NCBI RefSeq assembly: GCF_023502205.1
Contig: NZ_JAMFLG010000003.1
Span: 62,001 to 126,000 of the forward strand
Length of the DNA stretch: 64,000 nt
Direction: 5' to 3'
Source: Aquiflexum sp. TKW24L
GTDB taxonomy: Bacteria; Bacteroidota; Bacteroidia; Cytophagales; Cyclobacteriaceae
In this document: positions 27,089-36,009 of the stretch, in pieces
How positions within the stretch are numbered: position 1 is the stretch's first letter
Layout: each line of letters begins with the position of its first letter
Notes under the pieces: generated by a model
What the model was told of the DNA's origin: nothing
The model's database searches: none
What the model saw: the letters and a program-made list of their open reading frames with translations, nothing else
Program-made: the position numbers and the translations under genes

Positions 27089-27973
27089 ATGTCTTCAAAA
27101 GCTGAAAAATTATTATCGTTGACCGGTGTTTCATTTGAGGGTGCTTCTTTTGAAACCCTGAAAGAATTGTATAGAAAAGTCCTGGATTTTGGGATTCATG
27201 GGATTGGCTTCAGCCCATACATAGAAGGACAAAAACCCGGAGACATCATTTCAGAGGAGCAAATAAGAAGGAGATTGGAAATCATTAGGCCTTATACAAC
27301 TTGGGTTCGCTCTTTCTCCTGTACGGATGGGAATGAGCTGATTCCAAAAATCGCCAAGGAATATGGGATGAAAACTTTAGTGGGTGCATGGCTCGGCAAG
27401 GAGGACAAAATCAATCAGATGGAGATAGAAAATCTGATCAAAATCTCTAATGAAGGATATGTCGACATTGCCGCAGTTGGAAATGAAGTCATGTACCGCG
27501 AAGACCTCACCGAGGACGAGCTTTTAACCTTCATGCAAAAAGTAAAATCGGCAATTAAGGGGATTCCTGTTGGTTATGTAGATGCCTATTATGAATTTGA
27601 GGATTATCCAAAAATAGCTGAAGCCTGTGATATTATTTTGGCCAATTGCTATCCTTATTGGGAAGGATGTCACATAGACTATTCATTGTTATACATGAAG
27701 GAAATGTATAACAGGGCAAAGCGTGCTGCCAAAGGAAAACCAGTTATCATCAGTGAAACCGGTTGGCCGAGTCAGGGAACTAGCTTAGGAGCTGCCATGC
27801 CTTCTGATGAAAATTTTATCAAATATTTTATCAATACACAGAAGTGGTCAAAAGAAGAGAATATTGAAATTTTCTATTTTTCATCATTTGATGAGTCATG
27901 GAAGGTTGGAGTCGAGGGAGATGTAGGTGCCTATTGGGGGCTTTGGGACAAAGATGAAAACCATAAATATTAA
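27089..27973 (+). CDS. Cytosolic GH17-like glucanase
   Basis: A 294-residue GH17-type TIM barrel without a signal peptide. Acid/base is VGNEVM (Glu133) and nucleophile SETGWPSQG (Glu223). It is a close paralog of the GH17 part of the fusion upstream (shared FSPYLEG/FSPYIEG, VRSFSCTDGN, SFDESWK), which suggests tandem duplication. It starts 2 nt after the fusion gene and is followed by a strong terminator, so it ends the operon. Likely substrate is an imported beta-1,3-gluco-oligosaccharide. Confidence 0.88.
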   Translation: MSSKAEKLLSLTGVSFEGASFETLKELYRKVLDFGIHGIGFSPYIEGQKPGDIISEEQIRRRLEIIRPYTTWVRSFSCTDGNELIPKIAKEYGMKTLVGAWLGKEDKINQMEIENLIKISNEGYVDIAAVGNEVMYREDLTEDELLTFMQKVKSAIKGIPVGYVDAYYEFEDYPKIAEACDIILANCYPYWEGCHIDYSLLYMKEMYNRAKRAAKGKPVIISETGWPSQGTSLGAAMPSDENFIKYFINTQKWSKEENIEIFYFSSFDESWKVGVEGDVGAYWGLWDKDENHKY

Positions 27974-28039
27974 TCAAATTAGGAATTGAAAATATCCCTG
28001 TAATTTCAAGGAAAGGTTTAATTTCTAACATTTACTGTT

Positions 28040-28083
28040 CGGTGCTGTATTCACACATTTTGTGAATTCAGCACCGCTTTTTG
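28040..28083 (+). terminator. Intrinsic terminator of the beta-glucan operon
   Basis: CGGTGCTG (28040-28047) pairs with CAGCACCG (28069-28076), and the inner TATTCAC pairs with GTGAATT, giving a long stem followed by a T-rich tail (CTTTTTG). Confidence 0.85.
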
Positions 28084-28216
28084 TTTATAAATGGATATCA
28101 TTTCTTCATTAGGCCGATTTGAAAATCACTTCAATGTCATACGTGTCCTACAAATCAAGTCTGATTTCAAGGTGACTAAAAAGAAAACAAAAGATCAATT
28201 ACTTTTAGAATAAGCC

Positions 28217-28499
28217 GCTCTCAGCATCACTGTTGAGGTATAAAGTATTACAACTATCACAAGCCATCTGAGAATATCCAATGGCAATGATTTCACTATA
28301 AATGCAGCAATTAATACTGCTAAAATTCCCGGAATTGCCATGGCTACTGCAGCTTTCCTATTAAAGGCTCCTTCACGGATAAATCGAATAGATGCGGGTG
28401 GCATCAAAAATGCACATGAGCCCATCATGATTGGAAAAGCAACCTGAGGTGACATTCCAAGTGCAAAACCAAGGCCATACAAGGAGCATACAAACCTAT
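28217..28499 (-). pseudogene. 3' fragment of a TSUP (TauE/SafE) permease gene
   Basis: This stretch of about 283 nt is nearly identical to 29242-29524, the 3' third of the intact permease gene downstream. It codes for the same last membrane helices (ALGMSPQVAFPIMMGS, PPASIRFIREGA) but lacks the first two thirds and has a different C-terminal tail, ending at 28195. One A is missing from a short A-run near 28455. It cannot make a working permease. The homology stops abruptly at both ends. Confidence 0.85.
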
Positions 28500-28548
28500 C
28501 CCATCATTATATTATCTTGTGAAAATTTTCAAAGTAAGATCATTTATC

Positions 28549-29064
28549 ATGAGGCGAAAAATCCCAGAGTCAACTCTACCAAAACTCAATCGCTCACAAT
28601 TTATTACTTCCGAAGGTTTACAAAAATTAAAGGAAGAACATGATCATTTATGGCGAGTTGAACGTCCAGACGTTACCGCTAAGGTTGCATGGGCCGCAAG
28701 TTTGGGAGATCGTTCAGAAAATGCCGATTACCATTACAACAAAAAACGTCTTCGAGAAATTGATAATCGCCTACGTTATTTACGAAAGTGTATTGATGAC
28801 TTTAAAGTTATTGACTATCACCCCAACCAAGAAGGAAAAGTGAATTTTGGTGCTTGGGTAGAAATTAAAAACGAAAAGAAAGGTCTTCAAAATCGTCTTC
28901 GAATTGTTGGTTACGAAGAGTTAATAGGTAACAAAAATTACATCTCTATGGACTCTCCCATGGCTGAATCGCTTCTTGGTAAAACTGTTGGAGATGAGGT
29001 GATAGTTAAAACCAAAATGGGTGATTTTGTATGGAAAATTCTTAAAATAGAGTACCAAAAGTAG
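28549..29064 (+). CDS. greB: Transcription elongation factor GreB
   Basis: A 171-residue protein from the ATG at 28549 (an earlier ATG at 28519 is less likely). It has the Gre coiled-coil (LKEEHDHLWRVERPDVTAKVAWAASLGDRSENADYHYNKKR-type region, about residues 22-62) with the acidic tip DRSENAD that reaches into RNA polymerase to trigger cleavage of stalled transcripts, and a C-terminal FKBP-like domain. The combination HLWRVERP...VAWAASLGDRSENADY is typical of GreB rather than GreA. Arginine is mostly coded by CGN, unlike the AGA/AGG-rich neighbours, and it sits between two copies of a permease segment, so it was probably acquired by transfer. Confidence 0.9.
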   Translation: MRRKIPESTLPKLNRSQFITSEGLQKLKEEHDHLWRVERPDVTAKVAWAASLGDRSENADYHYNKKRLREIDNRLRYLRKCIDDFKVIDYHPNQEGKVNFGAWVEIKNEKKGLQNRLRIVGYEELIGNKNYISMDSPMAESLLGKTVGDEVIVKTKMGDFVWKILKIEYQK

Positions 29065-29195
29065 TTTTGCTAATCATAGCTATAAGGAATTGCTTAGCAT
29101 AAAGTAATATATAATACACCGTTTTTTCTTCGTGTTGGTAAACTGCAGTTCTTCTAATTCATTTTTCCTGATTGTAATTTCAAAATAATTCCAAA

Positions 29196-30080
29196 TCACT
29201 TTTTCTCCAAATCCATACTCAATTCCTTTTGAACCAATCCAGCTCTCAGCATCACTGTTGAGGTATAAAGTATAACCACTATCACAAGCCATCTAAGAAT
29301 ATCCAATGGCAATGATTTCACTATAAATGCAGCAATCAATACGGCTAAAATTCCTGGAATTGCCATGGCTACTGCAGCTTTCCTATTATAGGCTCCTTCA
29401 CGGATAAAACGAATAGATGCGGGAGGCATCAAAAAAGCACATGATCCCATCATGATCGGAAAAGCCACCTGCGGAGACATCCCAAGTGCAAAAACCAAAG
29501 CCATACAAGGGGCATACAAGCCAATACCGGCAGTCATCAATGCACCCAAGAAAAAGTTGGCAACTATTGCAATAATAAGTTTACCTCCTTCAAGGCCGAT
29601 AGCCTCGCCACCTCCTTGAATCCAATCCAAGTTGCGGGCAAGCATAAAACCGGCTGTAATAAGCAATGCAAATCCCATAGTCAGCCTGATCTTTTGTTCG
29701 GATAGCTTTGAGACTACGCCTGCACCAACGATGGCACCTATTGCAGCCGAGACAAGCATTAGAATAAGTGTTTTTGGCTCGACTTCAATGATCGTGATAA
29801 AAATCAGGGCCTGTAACAATACAGGAAGTGTATTGGCAACATTCATAGTACCCGGAATGAGCTTGTCCTCAGTTTGTTTGGTAAATTTTAACAACGCTGT
29901 TTGAGGAGCAAATGCACCAATACCCAACACGTCAAAAAAATTGACCACAAATCCAATAATGGAAGTTTTTCTCCAGCTGATGGGTTCCAACCTGTTTTTA
30001 TGTCTGAGAAAATCCCTCGTCAAAACAATAGTAAACCAAACCATTAGAATGCCGAGTGAAATCCAAATAAATGCCACCAT
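29196..30080 (-). CDS. TSUP family (TauE/SafE) membrane permease
   Basis: A 294-residue inner-membrane protein with about eight hydrophobic segments and the family pattern GFVVNFFDVLGIGAFAPQTALLK near the N-terminus and MALVFALGMSPQVAFPIMMGS in the second half. TSUP members export or import sulfite, sulfonates or other small organic acids; the substrate here is unknown. Its last third is duplicated at 28217-28499. No operon partner is visible. Confidence 0.88.
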   Translation of the reverse strand: MVAFIWISLGILMVWFTIVLTRDFLRHKNRLEPISWRKTSIIGFVVNFFDVLGIGAFAPQTALLKFTKQTEDKLIPGTMNVANTLPVLLQALIFITIIEVEPKTLILMLVSAAIGAIVGAGVVSKLSEQKIRLTMGFALLITAGFMLARNLDWIQGGGEAIGLEGGKLIIAIVANFFLGALMTAGIGLYAPCMALVFALGMSPQVAFPIMMGSCAFLMPPASIRFIREGAYNRKAAVAMAIPGILAVLIAAFIVKSLPLDILRWLVIVVILYTSTVMLRAGLVQKELSMDLEKK

Positions 30081-30268
30081 TGAGTCCAGCTAATTAGAAA
30101 TAATTATGTTGCTTATCGAGTGAATGCTTCATTCCATCAAAAAGTGGGAAATTTTCCAAGAAATATATCAATAAATTGAATAGAAATTCAGCTTTTACAA
30201 TAACCCAGGGCATTACCTCTACCGAATACTCCCCTCCTAATAATCCAAACTACTTGTACAATAATCTG

Positions 30269-32095
30269 CTAGGAAAAATCTTCAATTAAATAATACATTT
30301 TCCAAGTACCTCTATTCTTTATTTCGAAACTTCCTCTGTATTCACATTCAAACTCCTCGCTGATGAGATCATAGGTCGATTCGGAAAGGTTGATTTTTCC
30401 CGGGACTGAATTAGATTCCATTCTGGAGGCAATATTGACAGTGTCTCCCCATATGTCATACTGCCATTTTTTAATTCCGACTATTCCCGCTACAACAGGA
30501 CCTGTATGGATCCCTACCCGCATTTCAAAGGCACAAATTCCTTCATCTGATTTACTATTTACAAACGCCATCATCTCTTTGGCTGCGAGAACCACGTCTC
30601 GGGGATGCGTTTGGTTTTCCTTTGGAAGTCCTCCGACGCACATATAGGAATCACCGATGGTCTTGATCTTTTCTAAATTATTCCGGGAGCATATCTCATC
30701 AAATTTTTTGAAATAGTAATCCAAACTTTTAACCAGGACCTCCGGTGAAATATTTTCCGCGGTAGCGCTGAAATTTTTGAAATCAGTAAATAAAACGGTG
30801 ACTGATTCATTTCGCAGAACTTTGACTGAACCATATTCTTTCAGTTCTTCCGCCGTTTCTGCGGGCAAAATATTCAATAGAAGTTTTTCCGACCGATCTT
30901 TTTCTTTTTCGATAATCTGTTTGGCCTGTTTCTCATAGAGGAAACGTCGGTAAACTACAAATGCCAGCAATGCAATCAATATCATCGCGATTATCACTCC
31001 ATAAATGATAAATCTTTGTCTTTTAGTCTGGAGATCTTTGATGAAAGCTTCTTTTTCCAATAAGTCTACTTCTATTTGTTTCTGAGAAACTTCATAATCA
31101 GTCCTAAGATTTGCCATCTCCTGCACGGCGCTGATATTATTGACACTGTCGCGATAAATGATGTGCTTTTTGTAGAATTCCAGTGCTTTTTGAGGAAGGC
31201 CATCCTGCTCATAAATTTTGGAAAGGGTCAGGTTGGAATTGCTGATTTGGTCTTTAAGTCCGTAGTGATTGGCGAGTTCCAGGCTTCGATTGGCATAATT
31301 CAAAGCGCGAATCCGATCGCCACTTTCCAAATAAATGGTGGACATGAATTCGAGGTATACCGATATGGGATAGAATTCATTGTAAGCTTCAAGAATGGCA
31401 ATTGCCTTGTTGATATTTTCTTCCGCGGCTGTATTATTACCGTTTTGAGCATTGATCATCCCGAGATTCCCAAAGCAATAAGCCTCACCAATTGGGTAAT
31501 TAACCTTCTTAAAAATGGCTAAGGCTTCTTCGGTTAAAAGTAAAGCAGAGTCAAGTTTCCCTAGATTCAGGTACTCATCGCCGGCATTGAATATGCCACT
31601 TGCCAGGGCTAGTGAATCATTTACATTTCTGAGGATTTCTATGCTTCTGCCATAGTAAATGGCAGCATTCTGACTGTTTTCACTTTGTGAGTAAGTATCA
31701 GCTATTGCCAAAAAAACTTTTCCCCTACCCTCTTGGTAATTGGCTTTCTCGACGTAAGCGAGACTTTGAAAGTAAAAATCCAAACCCTGTGAAAGTTCAC
31801 CTTTCAATACATGTCCGTTTCCTACTTGTAAGTAGCCGTAATAAGCACCTTTATAATCCGATTCAACCACCGATTTATCTATTAAGATCTGACCATATTT
31901 TAGAAGACTATCCGGATTCGGGTCTTTTTGAAGGATAGATTCCAAAAGTCCCTTGTCACCATTTCCTTGGAAATAAAGCTTTTTCAAACTATCAAGTAAA
32001 GCAATATTCTTTTCCACATCCATTTCTGATTGCGAAAAAGCGCAATTAAAAGAGAAAAAAAATAAAAAGAGAATCGGGAATTTTTTCATTTCCAC
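30269..32095 (-). CDS. TPR-sensor adenylate/guanylate cyclase
   Basis: A 608-residue membrane protein. It opens with a signal peptide (about 1-22, ending FSQ), followed by tetratricopeptide repeats (about 40-330), a short coiled coil, one transmembrane helix (about 355-380) and a class III nucleotide cyclase domain (about 405-605). The cyclase has both metal-binding aspartates (LFTDFKNFS and TIGDSYM) and the WGDTVNIASRME motif. K in KIKTIGD and D in QYDIWGD are the pair usual for ATP, so cyclic AMP is the likely product. The TPR part is predicted to be outside the cytoplasm and could sense protein partners. A small unknown gene lies just upstream. Confidence 0.88.
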   Translation of the reverse strand: MEMKKFPILFLFFFSFNCAFSQSEMDVEKNIALLDSLKKLYFQGNGDKGLLESILQKDPNPDSLLKYGQILIDKSVVESDYKGAYYGYLQVGNGHVLKGELSQGLDFYFQSLAYVEKANYQEGRGKVFLAIADTYSQSENSQNAAIYYGRSIEILRNVNDSLALASGIFNAGDEYLNLGKLDSALLLTEEALAIFKKVNYPIGEAYCFGNLGMINAQNGNNTAAEENINKAIAILEAYNEFYPISVYLEFMSTIYLESGDRIRALNYANRSLELANHYGLKDQISNSNLTLSKIYEQDGLPQKALEFYKKHIIYRDSVNNISAVQEMANLRTDYEVSQKQIEVDLLEKEAFIKDLQTKRQRFIIYGVIIAMILIALLAFVVYRRFLYEKQAKQIIEKEKDRSEKLLLNILPAETAEELKEYGSVKVLRNESVTVLFTDFKNFSATAENISPEVLVKSLDYYFKKFDEICSRNNLEKIKTIGDSYMCVGGLPKENQTHPRDVVLAAKEMMAFVNSKSDEGICAFEMRVGIHTGPVVAGIVGIKKWQYDIWGDTVNIASRMESNSVPGKINLSESTYDLISEEFECEYRGSFEIKNRGTWKMYYLIEDFS

Positions 32096-32114
32096 GTAAC
32101 AAAATCATGGAAAA

Positions 32115-32537
32115 TCATATAACTCGAATCTTTGGGTCGATCTTAAATTTTCTTTCCAAACCACCGGAATTAACTAGAAAGTGAATTCTATATTCTTCTT
32201 CCGCCCCATGCTTTGCCTTACCGACATGTCCATCTTTGTGTGTTTTCCCGGAGCTTTTCCCATCATCATAGAGTTTGATCAGAGATTTCTTTTTATTTAC
32301 TACGATCTTCGTAATAATGACAAAATCTTGGACACTTTCCATGATATGCATGGCCGCTCCCACCCAAGCCAATTTTGACTTATCTCTGATATTGCTCACA
32401 AAATTTTCCTTTTTTGGTGAATCGTTGTGATTGTCTCCGATAAGAATGCATTCCATGACCTCTTCTTTGCTTGGTTTTTCATTTAAAGCAATGATCTTTT
32501 TGGTGTTTACATACAGCGTGATGATGGTATCTTTCAT
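32115..32537 (-). CDS. Conserved hypothetical protein upstream of the cyclase
   Basis: A 140-residue protein that I do not recognise. It has no signal peptide or membrane helix. The N-terminal half contains an amphipathic pattern (VSNIRDKSKLAWVGAAMHIM), the middle a Lys/Gly/His-rich loop (SSGKTHKDGHVGKAKHG) and the end a basic segment. It ends 19 nt before the start of the cyclase on the same strand, so the two are probably cotranscribed and may act together. Confidence 0.6.
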   Translation of the reverse strand: MKDTIITLYVNTKKIIALNEKPSKEEVMECILIGDNHNDSPKKENFVSNIRDKSKLAWVGAAMHIMESVQDFVIITKIVVNKKKSLIKLYDDGKSSGKTHKDGHVGKAKHGAEEEYRIHFLVNSGGLERKFKIDPKIRVI

Positions 32538-33255
32538 TTTTCCGGGGGTTTTATTATTGCATTGTCAAAATTTTGCTTGGTAAAAAATTGGTTGAAGGCA
32601 ATTCAAATTAAAACTAAAATTGGTAAAATACAATATGTAATATTCAATATGTTAAAAGTTATACACTCAAGCGTTTCTACTTTTATCTCACTTTCAAACT
32701 CTCCTTTGCTAGGTTTAAATTGTTACTACACCATTTTATCCTCGGAATTTGTAATTCCTTTTTCTACATGAATCTATACCAATAAGCAAAGATTGAAAAT
32801 TTGGCTTTTGTCTGAATCTGATGGACAACAGAATCATGGTTTTAAAAGAAGATACTTACAAATTTTTTTTCATTATGGTATTTGTAGGGTTAGTGATAAG
32901 ACTTATTTAATAAAAGCTCCATTTGCTCAGCAACCCATTGGGCAGAAGAAGCAAAAGAGCCAGTTACAATCCGATTAGGTTTATCAATAACAAGGGTGAG
33001 CTCTGGTTCATTTCGGATATCGAAGGAGTTCACAACCAGTTGGAGTTGTTGAACCGGAATCCAATGTAATGACATTACCAGGATGAATTTAATCAAGATA
33101 TTTTTGGGAGATGATTTCTTTTAACTTAAGATTATCCTGATTGATAAGAGAGAAGTTTCGGACTTGACCTTCCATATTTTTGAGGATTAAAGGGTAAGAT
33201 TTTAATAACCTTGGACCTAATTGAACGTTAACCCATTAACTAAATCTTTTATTTT
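32538..33255. other. Intergenic region with a dispersed repeat; no convincing gene
   Basis: About 720 nt without a supported gene. At 32729-32757 lies the second copy of the 29-nt repeat also seen at 17331-17359 (CACC ... GAATTTGTAATTC). A 68-codon minus-strand frame (32890-33096) exists; it has no recognisable family, no clear start signal and could be a gene remnant. The rest is AT-rich. Confidence 0.5.
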
Positions 33256-33576
33256 ATGAGAAAATATTTTTCAATTTCAGTCTTATTGGTTTTTATATTC
33301 CTTTTTGCAAGTTGTACATCCTTGAGAACTATCCCAATTTCAGAAAACAGGTATGATGGCATGGAAATTTTTACCTCTAATGTGCCTTTGGGCAGAGATT
33401 ATCAAGAAGTCAGAATAATTAGAGTCACAGGTGGCTGGCTCTCAGGGCCAAGAACGAAGATGAATAGACTGGTAAGGCAAGCAAAAAGAGCAGGTGCAAA
33501 TGGTTTAGTGGATGTCAAGTATGATATCATTGATGGTAAAAATAGGTTGACTGGGACAGCGGTGCGGTTTATGTAA
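33256..33576 (+). CDS. Small lipoprotein of unknown function (intact paralog)
   Basis: A 106-residue protein with a lipoprotein signal (hydrophobic core then LFASC, Cys about residue 20). The mature part has a compact alpha/beta pattern with GGWLSGPRTKMNRLVRQAK, GANGLVDVKYD and a closing GTAVRF. It is the intact counterpart of the frameshifted gene at 17460-17787. The second half is loosely like the YbjQ/DUF74 fold (GA-D-A-V/GLV followed by a beta strand), but I would not assign a function. It stands alone and converges on a peptidase gene. Confidence 0.75.
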   Translation: MRKYFSISVLLVFIFLFASCTSLRTIPISENRYDGMEIFTSNVPLGRDYQEVRIIRVTGGWLSGPRTKMNRLVRQAKRAGANGLVDVKYDIIDGKNRLTGTAVRFM

Positions 33577-33599
33577 GATGTCGAATTAGATTCCGAAAA

Positions 33600-35237
33600 T
33601 CATCTCAACCTCAAGCTCCCTACGTAATAATCCACATCAACCGTCAGGTCCGACTTTTTTTCCAAGGTCACCTGAGTCCATTTCGTAGTTGGTTGAATTC
33701 TTACTTTCTTATCTCCCAAGTGCAAGTCCACCGGCATATCAAATGATAAAATGCAGTTTGCCCATCGGAAATTAAAAGTCAAATCGTCTGAAAAATAGTA
33801 TTCCAAAATTGGAACAGCGCTATTTCTAAGGTACTGGTCAAAAAAGCTTGAAAGGTCTATTCCTGCTTCTTGGGAAATGTAATCTTCCACCTGTGCAGTC
33901 GTGACCGTCTGATGGTAAAACTCGCTGTTCAATCCCCTAAGGATCTTTCTCCATTTTTCATCGTCATTCACGATTTCACGGAGTGTATTCAGGATATTCC
34001 CACCTTTGTAGTACATATCTCCCGAACCTCGGCTGTTGACGCTGTACCTACCTATTATAGGAAGTTTGTTATCTATTCGGGTTCTCGTACCCCGCACATA
34101 TTCCTGTCCTGCTTCTTTTCCATAGAAATAGTCGACATACAGGCTCTCAGAATAGTTGGTAAAGCTCTCGTGGATCCACATATCCGCCACATCCTTGTAA
34201 GTGATGTTGTTGGCAAACCACTCGTGACCGGATTCATGGATGATGATAAAGTCAAATTTCATCCCCCAACCTGTTCCACTCAGGTCCGCACCGCGATAAC
34301 CGTTTTGGTAGCCGTTGCCATAAGTGACCGAACTCTGATGCTCCATGCCGAGGTAAGGCGCTTCCACCAGTTTGTAGCTGTCTTCGTAAAATGGATAAGG
34401 CCCAAACCAATGCTCAAAAGCCTCCATCATCCGACCAGCATCTGAAAAATGCTTTTTCGCTTTCTCCAGATTTTCCCGCATTACATAGTATTCCATATCG
34501 AGAAGCCCTTTTTCACCCTGATATTTTTCTGAAAAATGGACATAGTCGCCAATGTTGATATTCACTCCGTAGTCATTGATGGGATTGCTGACAAACCAAT
34601 GAAAGGTTTTGGTCTGTCCATTGGTCTCGGTTTTCCTCAAACGCCCGTTGGAAATGTTCATCAAGTTTTTGGGAACAGTCACGCTGATCAGCATGCTGTC
34701 CACCTCATCCGCCGGGTGGTCTTTGCTTGGCCACCAGATACTCGAACCGATTCCCTGATTGGAAGAAGCGATAAAATGATTCCCATTTTCATCTTTTTGC
34801 CAGGTGATGCCGCCGTCCCAAGGTGGCCGCACCGCTTCTTTGGGTTGGCCTTCATAAGAAATTACAACTTCTTCAAATTCCCCCACAACCTGCTTTTTGG
34901 GGAGGCTGATAAAATGGGCTGCTCCCTCCTTTCGGATTTCAAGATTTTTTCCGTCCTGTTTTGCATTGATAATCCGTAAAGGTTCCTGCAAGTCTATCTG
35001 CAATACTTGATGTGCCTTCTTTACTTGGTACCGAACTGTATTGGTTCCTTTGATGGATTTGGTTTCAGGAAAAACTTCCACGGCAAGGTGGTAGTAATTT
35101 AAATCCCACCATTCCCTTTCCGGTGTGATGCTTCCCCGCAGCGTATCTGCCCGGGTGAAAATCATCTCTTGGGAATAAGAACCACTTGCAATGAAAAAAA
35201 AGGACAGCGTAAAAAGGAGTTTTATGATTAAATTCAT
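33600..35237 (-). CDS. M1 family zinc aminopeptidase, secreted
   Basis: A 545-residue protein with a signal peptide (about 1-22, ending SYSQ). An N-terminal beta domain (about 30-230) precedes the thermolysin-like catalytic domain. The zinc motif HESGHEWF (about residue 330) and the third ligand in MWIHESFTNYSE are intact, and the substrate-binding stretch is present as LGMEHQSSVTYGNG in place of the usual GAMEN. It should remove N-terminal residues from peptides in the periplasm or outside. It lacks the long C-terminal helical domain of aminopeptidase N. It is a single gene. Confidence 0.92.
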   Translation of the reverse strand: MNLIIKLLFTLSFFFIASGSYSQEMIFTRADTLRGSITPEREWWDLNYYHLAVEVFPETKSIKGTNTVRYQVKKAHQVLQIDLQEPLRIINAKQDGKNLEIRKEGAAHFISLPKKQVVGEFEEVVISYEGQPKEAVRPPWDGGITWQKDENGNHFIASSNQGIGSSIWWPSKDHPADEVDSMLISVTVPKNLMNISNGRLRKTETNGQTKTFHWFVSNPINDYGVNINIGDYVHFSEKYQGEKGLLDMEYYVMRENLEKAKKHFSDAGRMMEAFEHWFGPYPFYEDSYKLVEAPYLGMEHQSSVTYGNGYQNGYRGADLSGTGWGMKFDFIIIHESGHEWFANNITYKDVADMWIHESFTNYSESLYVDYFYGKEAGQEYVRGTRTRIDNKLPIIGRYSVNSRGSGDMYYKGGNILNTLREIVNDDEKWRKILRGLNSEFYHQTVTTAQVEDYISQEAGIDLSSFFDQYLRNSAVPILEYYFSDDLTFNFRWANCILSFDMPVDLHLGDKKVRIQPTTKWTQVTLEKKSDLTVDVDYYVGSLRLR

Positions 35238-35447
35238 AAGATGGGAATTAGCAAAGGAGACTGAATATCGGCAATTTTTTGGAAATGGGTTTGGGAAATT
35301 ATATGAACAACCTCTTTTATGAAATCAAAAGACTTCCTTAAAACCACCTTAAAATGATTTAAATCCGAAGTAAGTTAGATCCTGAGCCAATATCTATCAA
35401 TATCCAATATCCATAAATATCAACTTGGATAGAAAATGATTCGACGT

Positions 35448-35924
35448 TTAAAATTCCTTCCTAATCAACCTTCTCCCAATCTCCCCTCCGATTTGCATCA
35501 ATGCCTCACTTTCTTCTTTGGTGAAATCATAAGGAACAGGCTTGGCTATTCCCAGCGTCCCATACAATTCGCCTCCAAGCAACATCGGTACTGCAATGGA
35601 ACCTTCGACTTTGGTTTCCTTTGCGGCAGGTCTTGCCACTCCGGAAGAATCTGTCTGCAGGTTGCACATCTCTACAGGCTGCTTCCGCTCCGCTGCAATT
35701 CCCGCCATTCCTTTGCCGATCGGAATCACCGACATCTTGGGCAACAAAAAATCAGGAATGCCTTTCTGCGATTTCAGCATCAGCAAATTGGTCTCTTTGT
35801 CAAGGGTGTGGATTGTTCCCGTGGTACAATCAAAAGCTGCAATAATGGTTTCCAACAATTCTTACCAATTGATATCTCCTTTTGTTTGCTTAATGGATTT
35901 GATGATTGATTCTGTGTTGTTCAT
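35448..35924 (-). pseudogene. GAF-domain protein gene with an in-frame stop
   Basis: From the ATG at 35924 the frame reads 20 residues (MNNTESIIKS ... GDINW), meets TAA at 35864-35862, and then continues in the same frame to 35448 with a complete GAF domain (ELLETIIAAFDCTTGTIH, AGIAAERKQPVEMCNLQ, GSIAVPMLLGGELYGTLGIAK). The 20 residues before the stop look like the normal N-terminal helix of this family, so one base change appears to have broken the gene. A TTG at 35858 could restart translation and give a 136-residue domain. GAF domains bind small ligands or sense redox state; no output domain is attached. Confidence 0.7.
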
Positions 35925-36009
35925 AATATTTTTTTTCTAATTATATCCTTAAATTCCTTCCACCTTTCACTTTTAACCTTTTACTTCCGACTTCGGTCTT
36001 CCGTCCCGT

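Noticed and set aside
28195-28482. A separate small membrane-protein gene
   Set aside because: It is almost identical to the 3' end of the TSUP gene at 29.2-29.5 kb and lacks the rest, so it is a fragment.
32890-33096. A 68-codon minus-strand gene
   Set aside because: No family, no clear start signal and an AT-rich setting; mentioned only under the intergenic region.
33870-34445. A 191-codon frame opposite the M1 peptidase
   Set aside because: It lies wholly inside a well-supported gene with intact zinc motifs and has no recognisable domain.
35542-35940. A 132-codon plus-strand frame over the GAF gene
   Set aside because: The minus strand shows a clear GAF domain; the plus-strand frame is its shadow.
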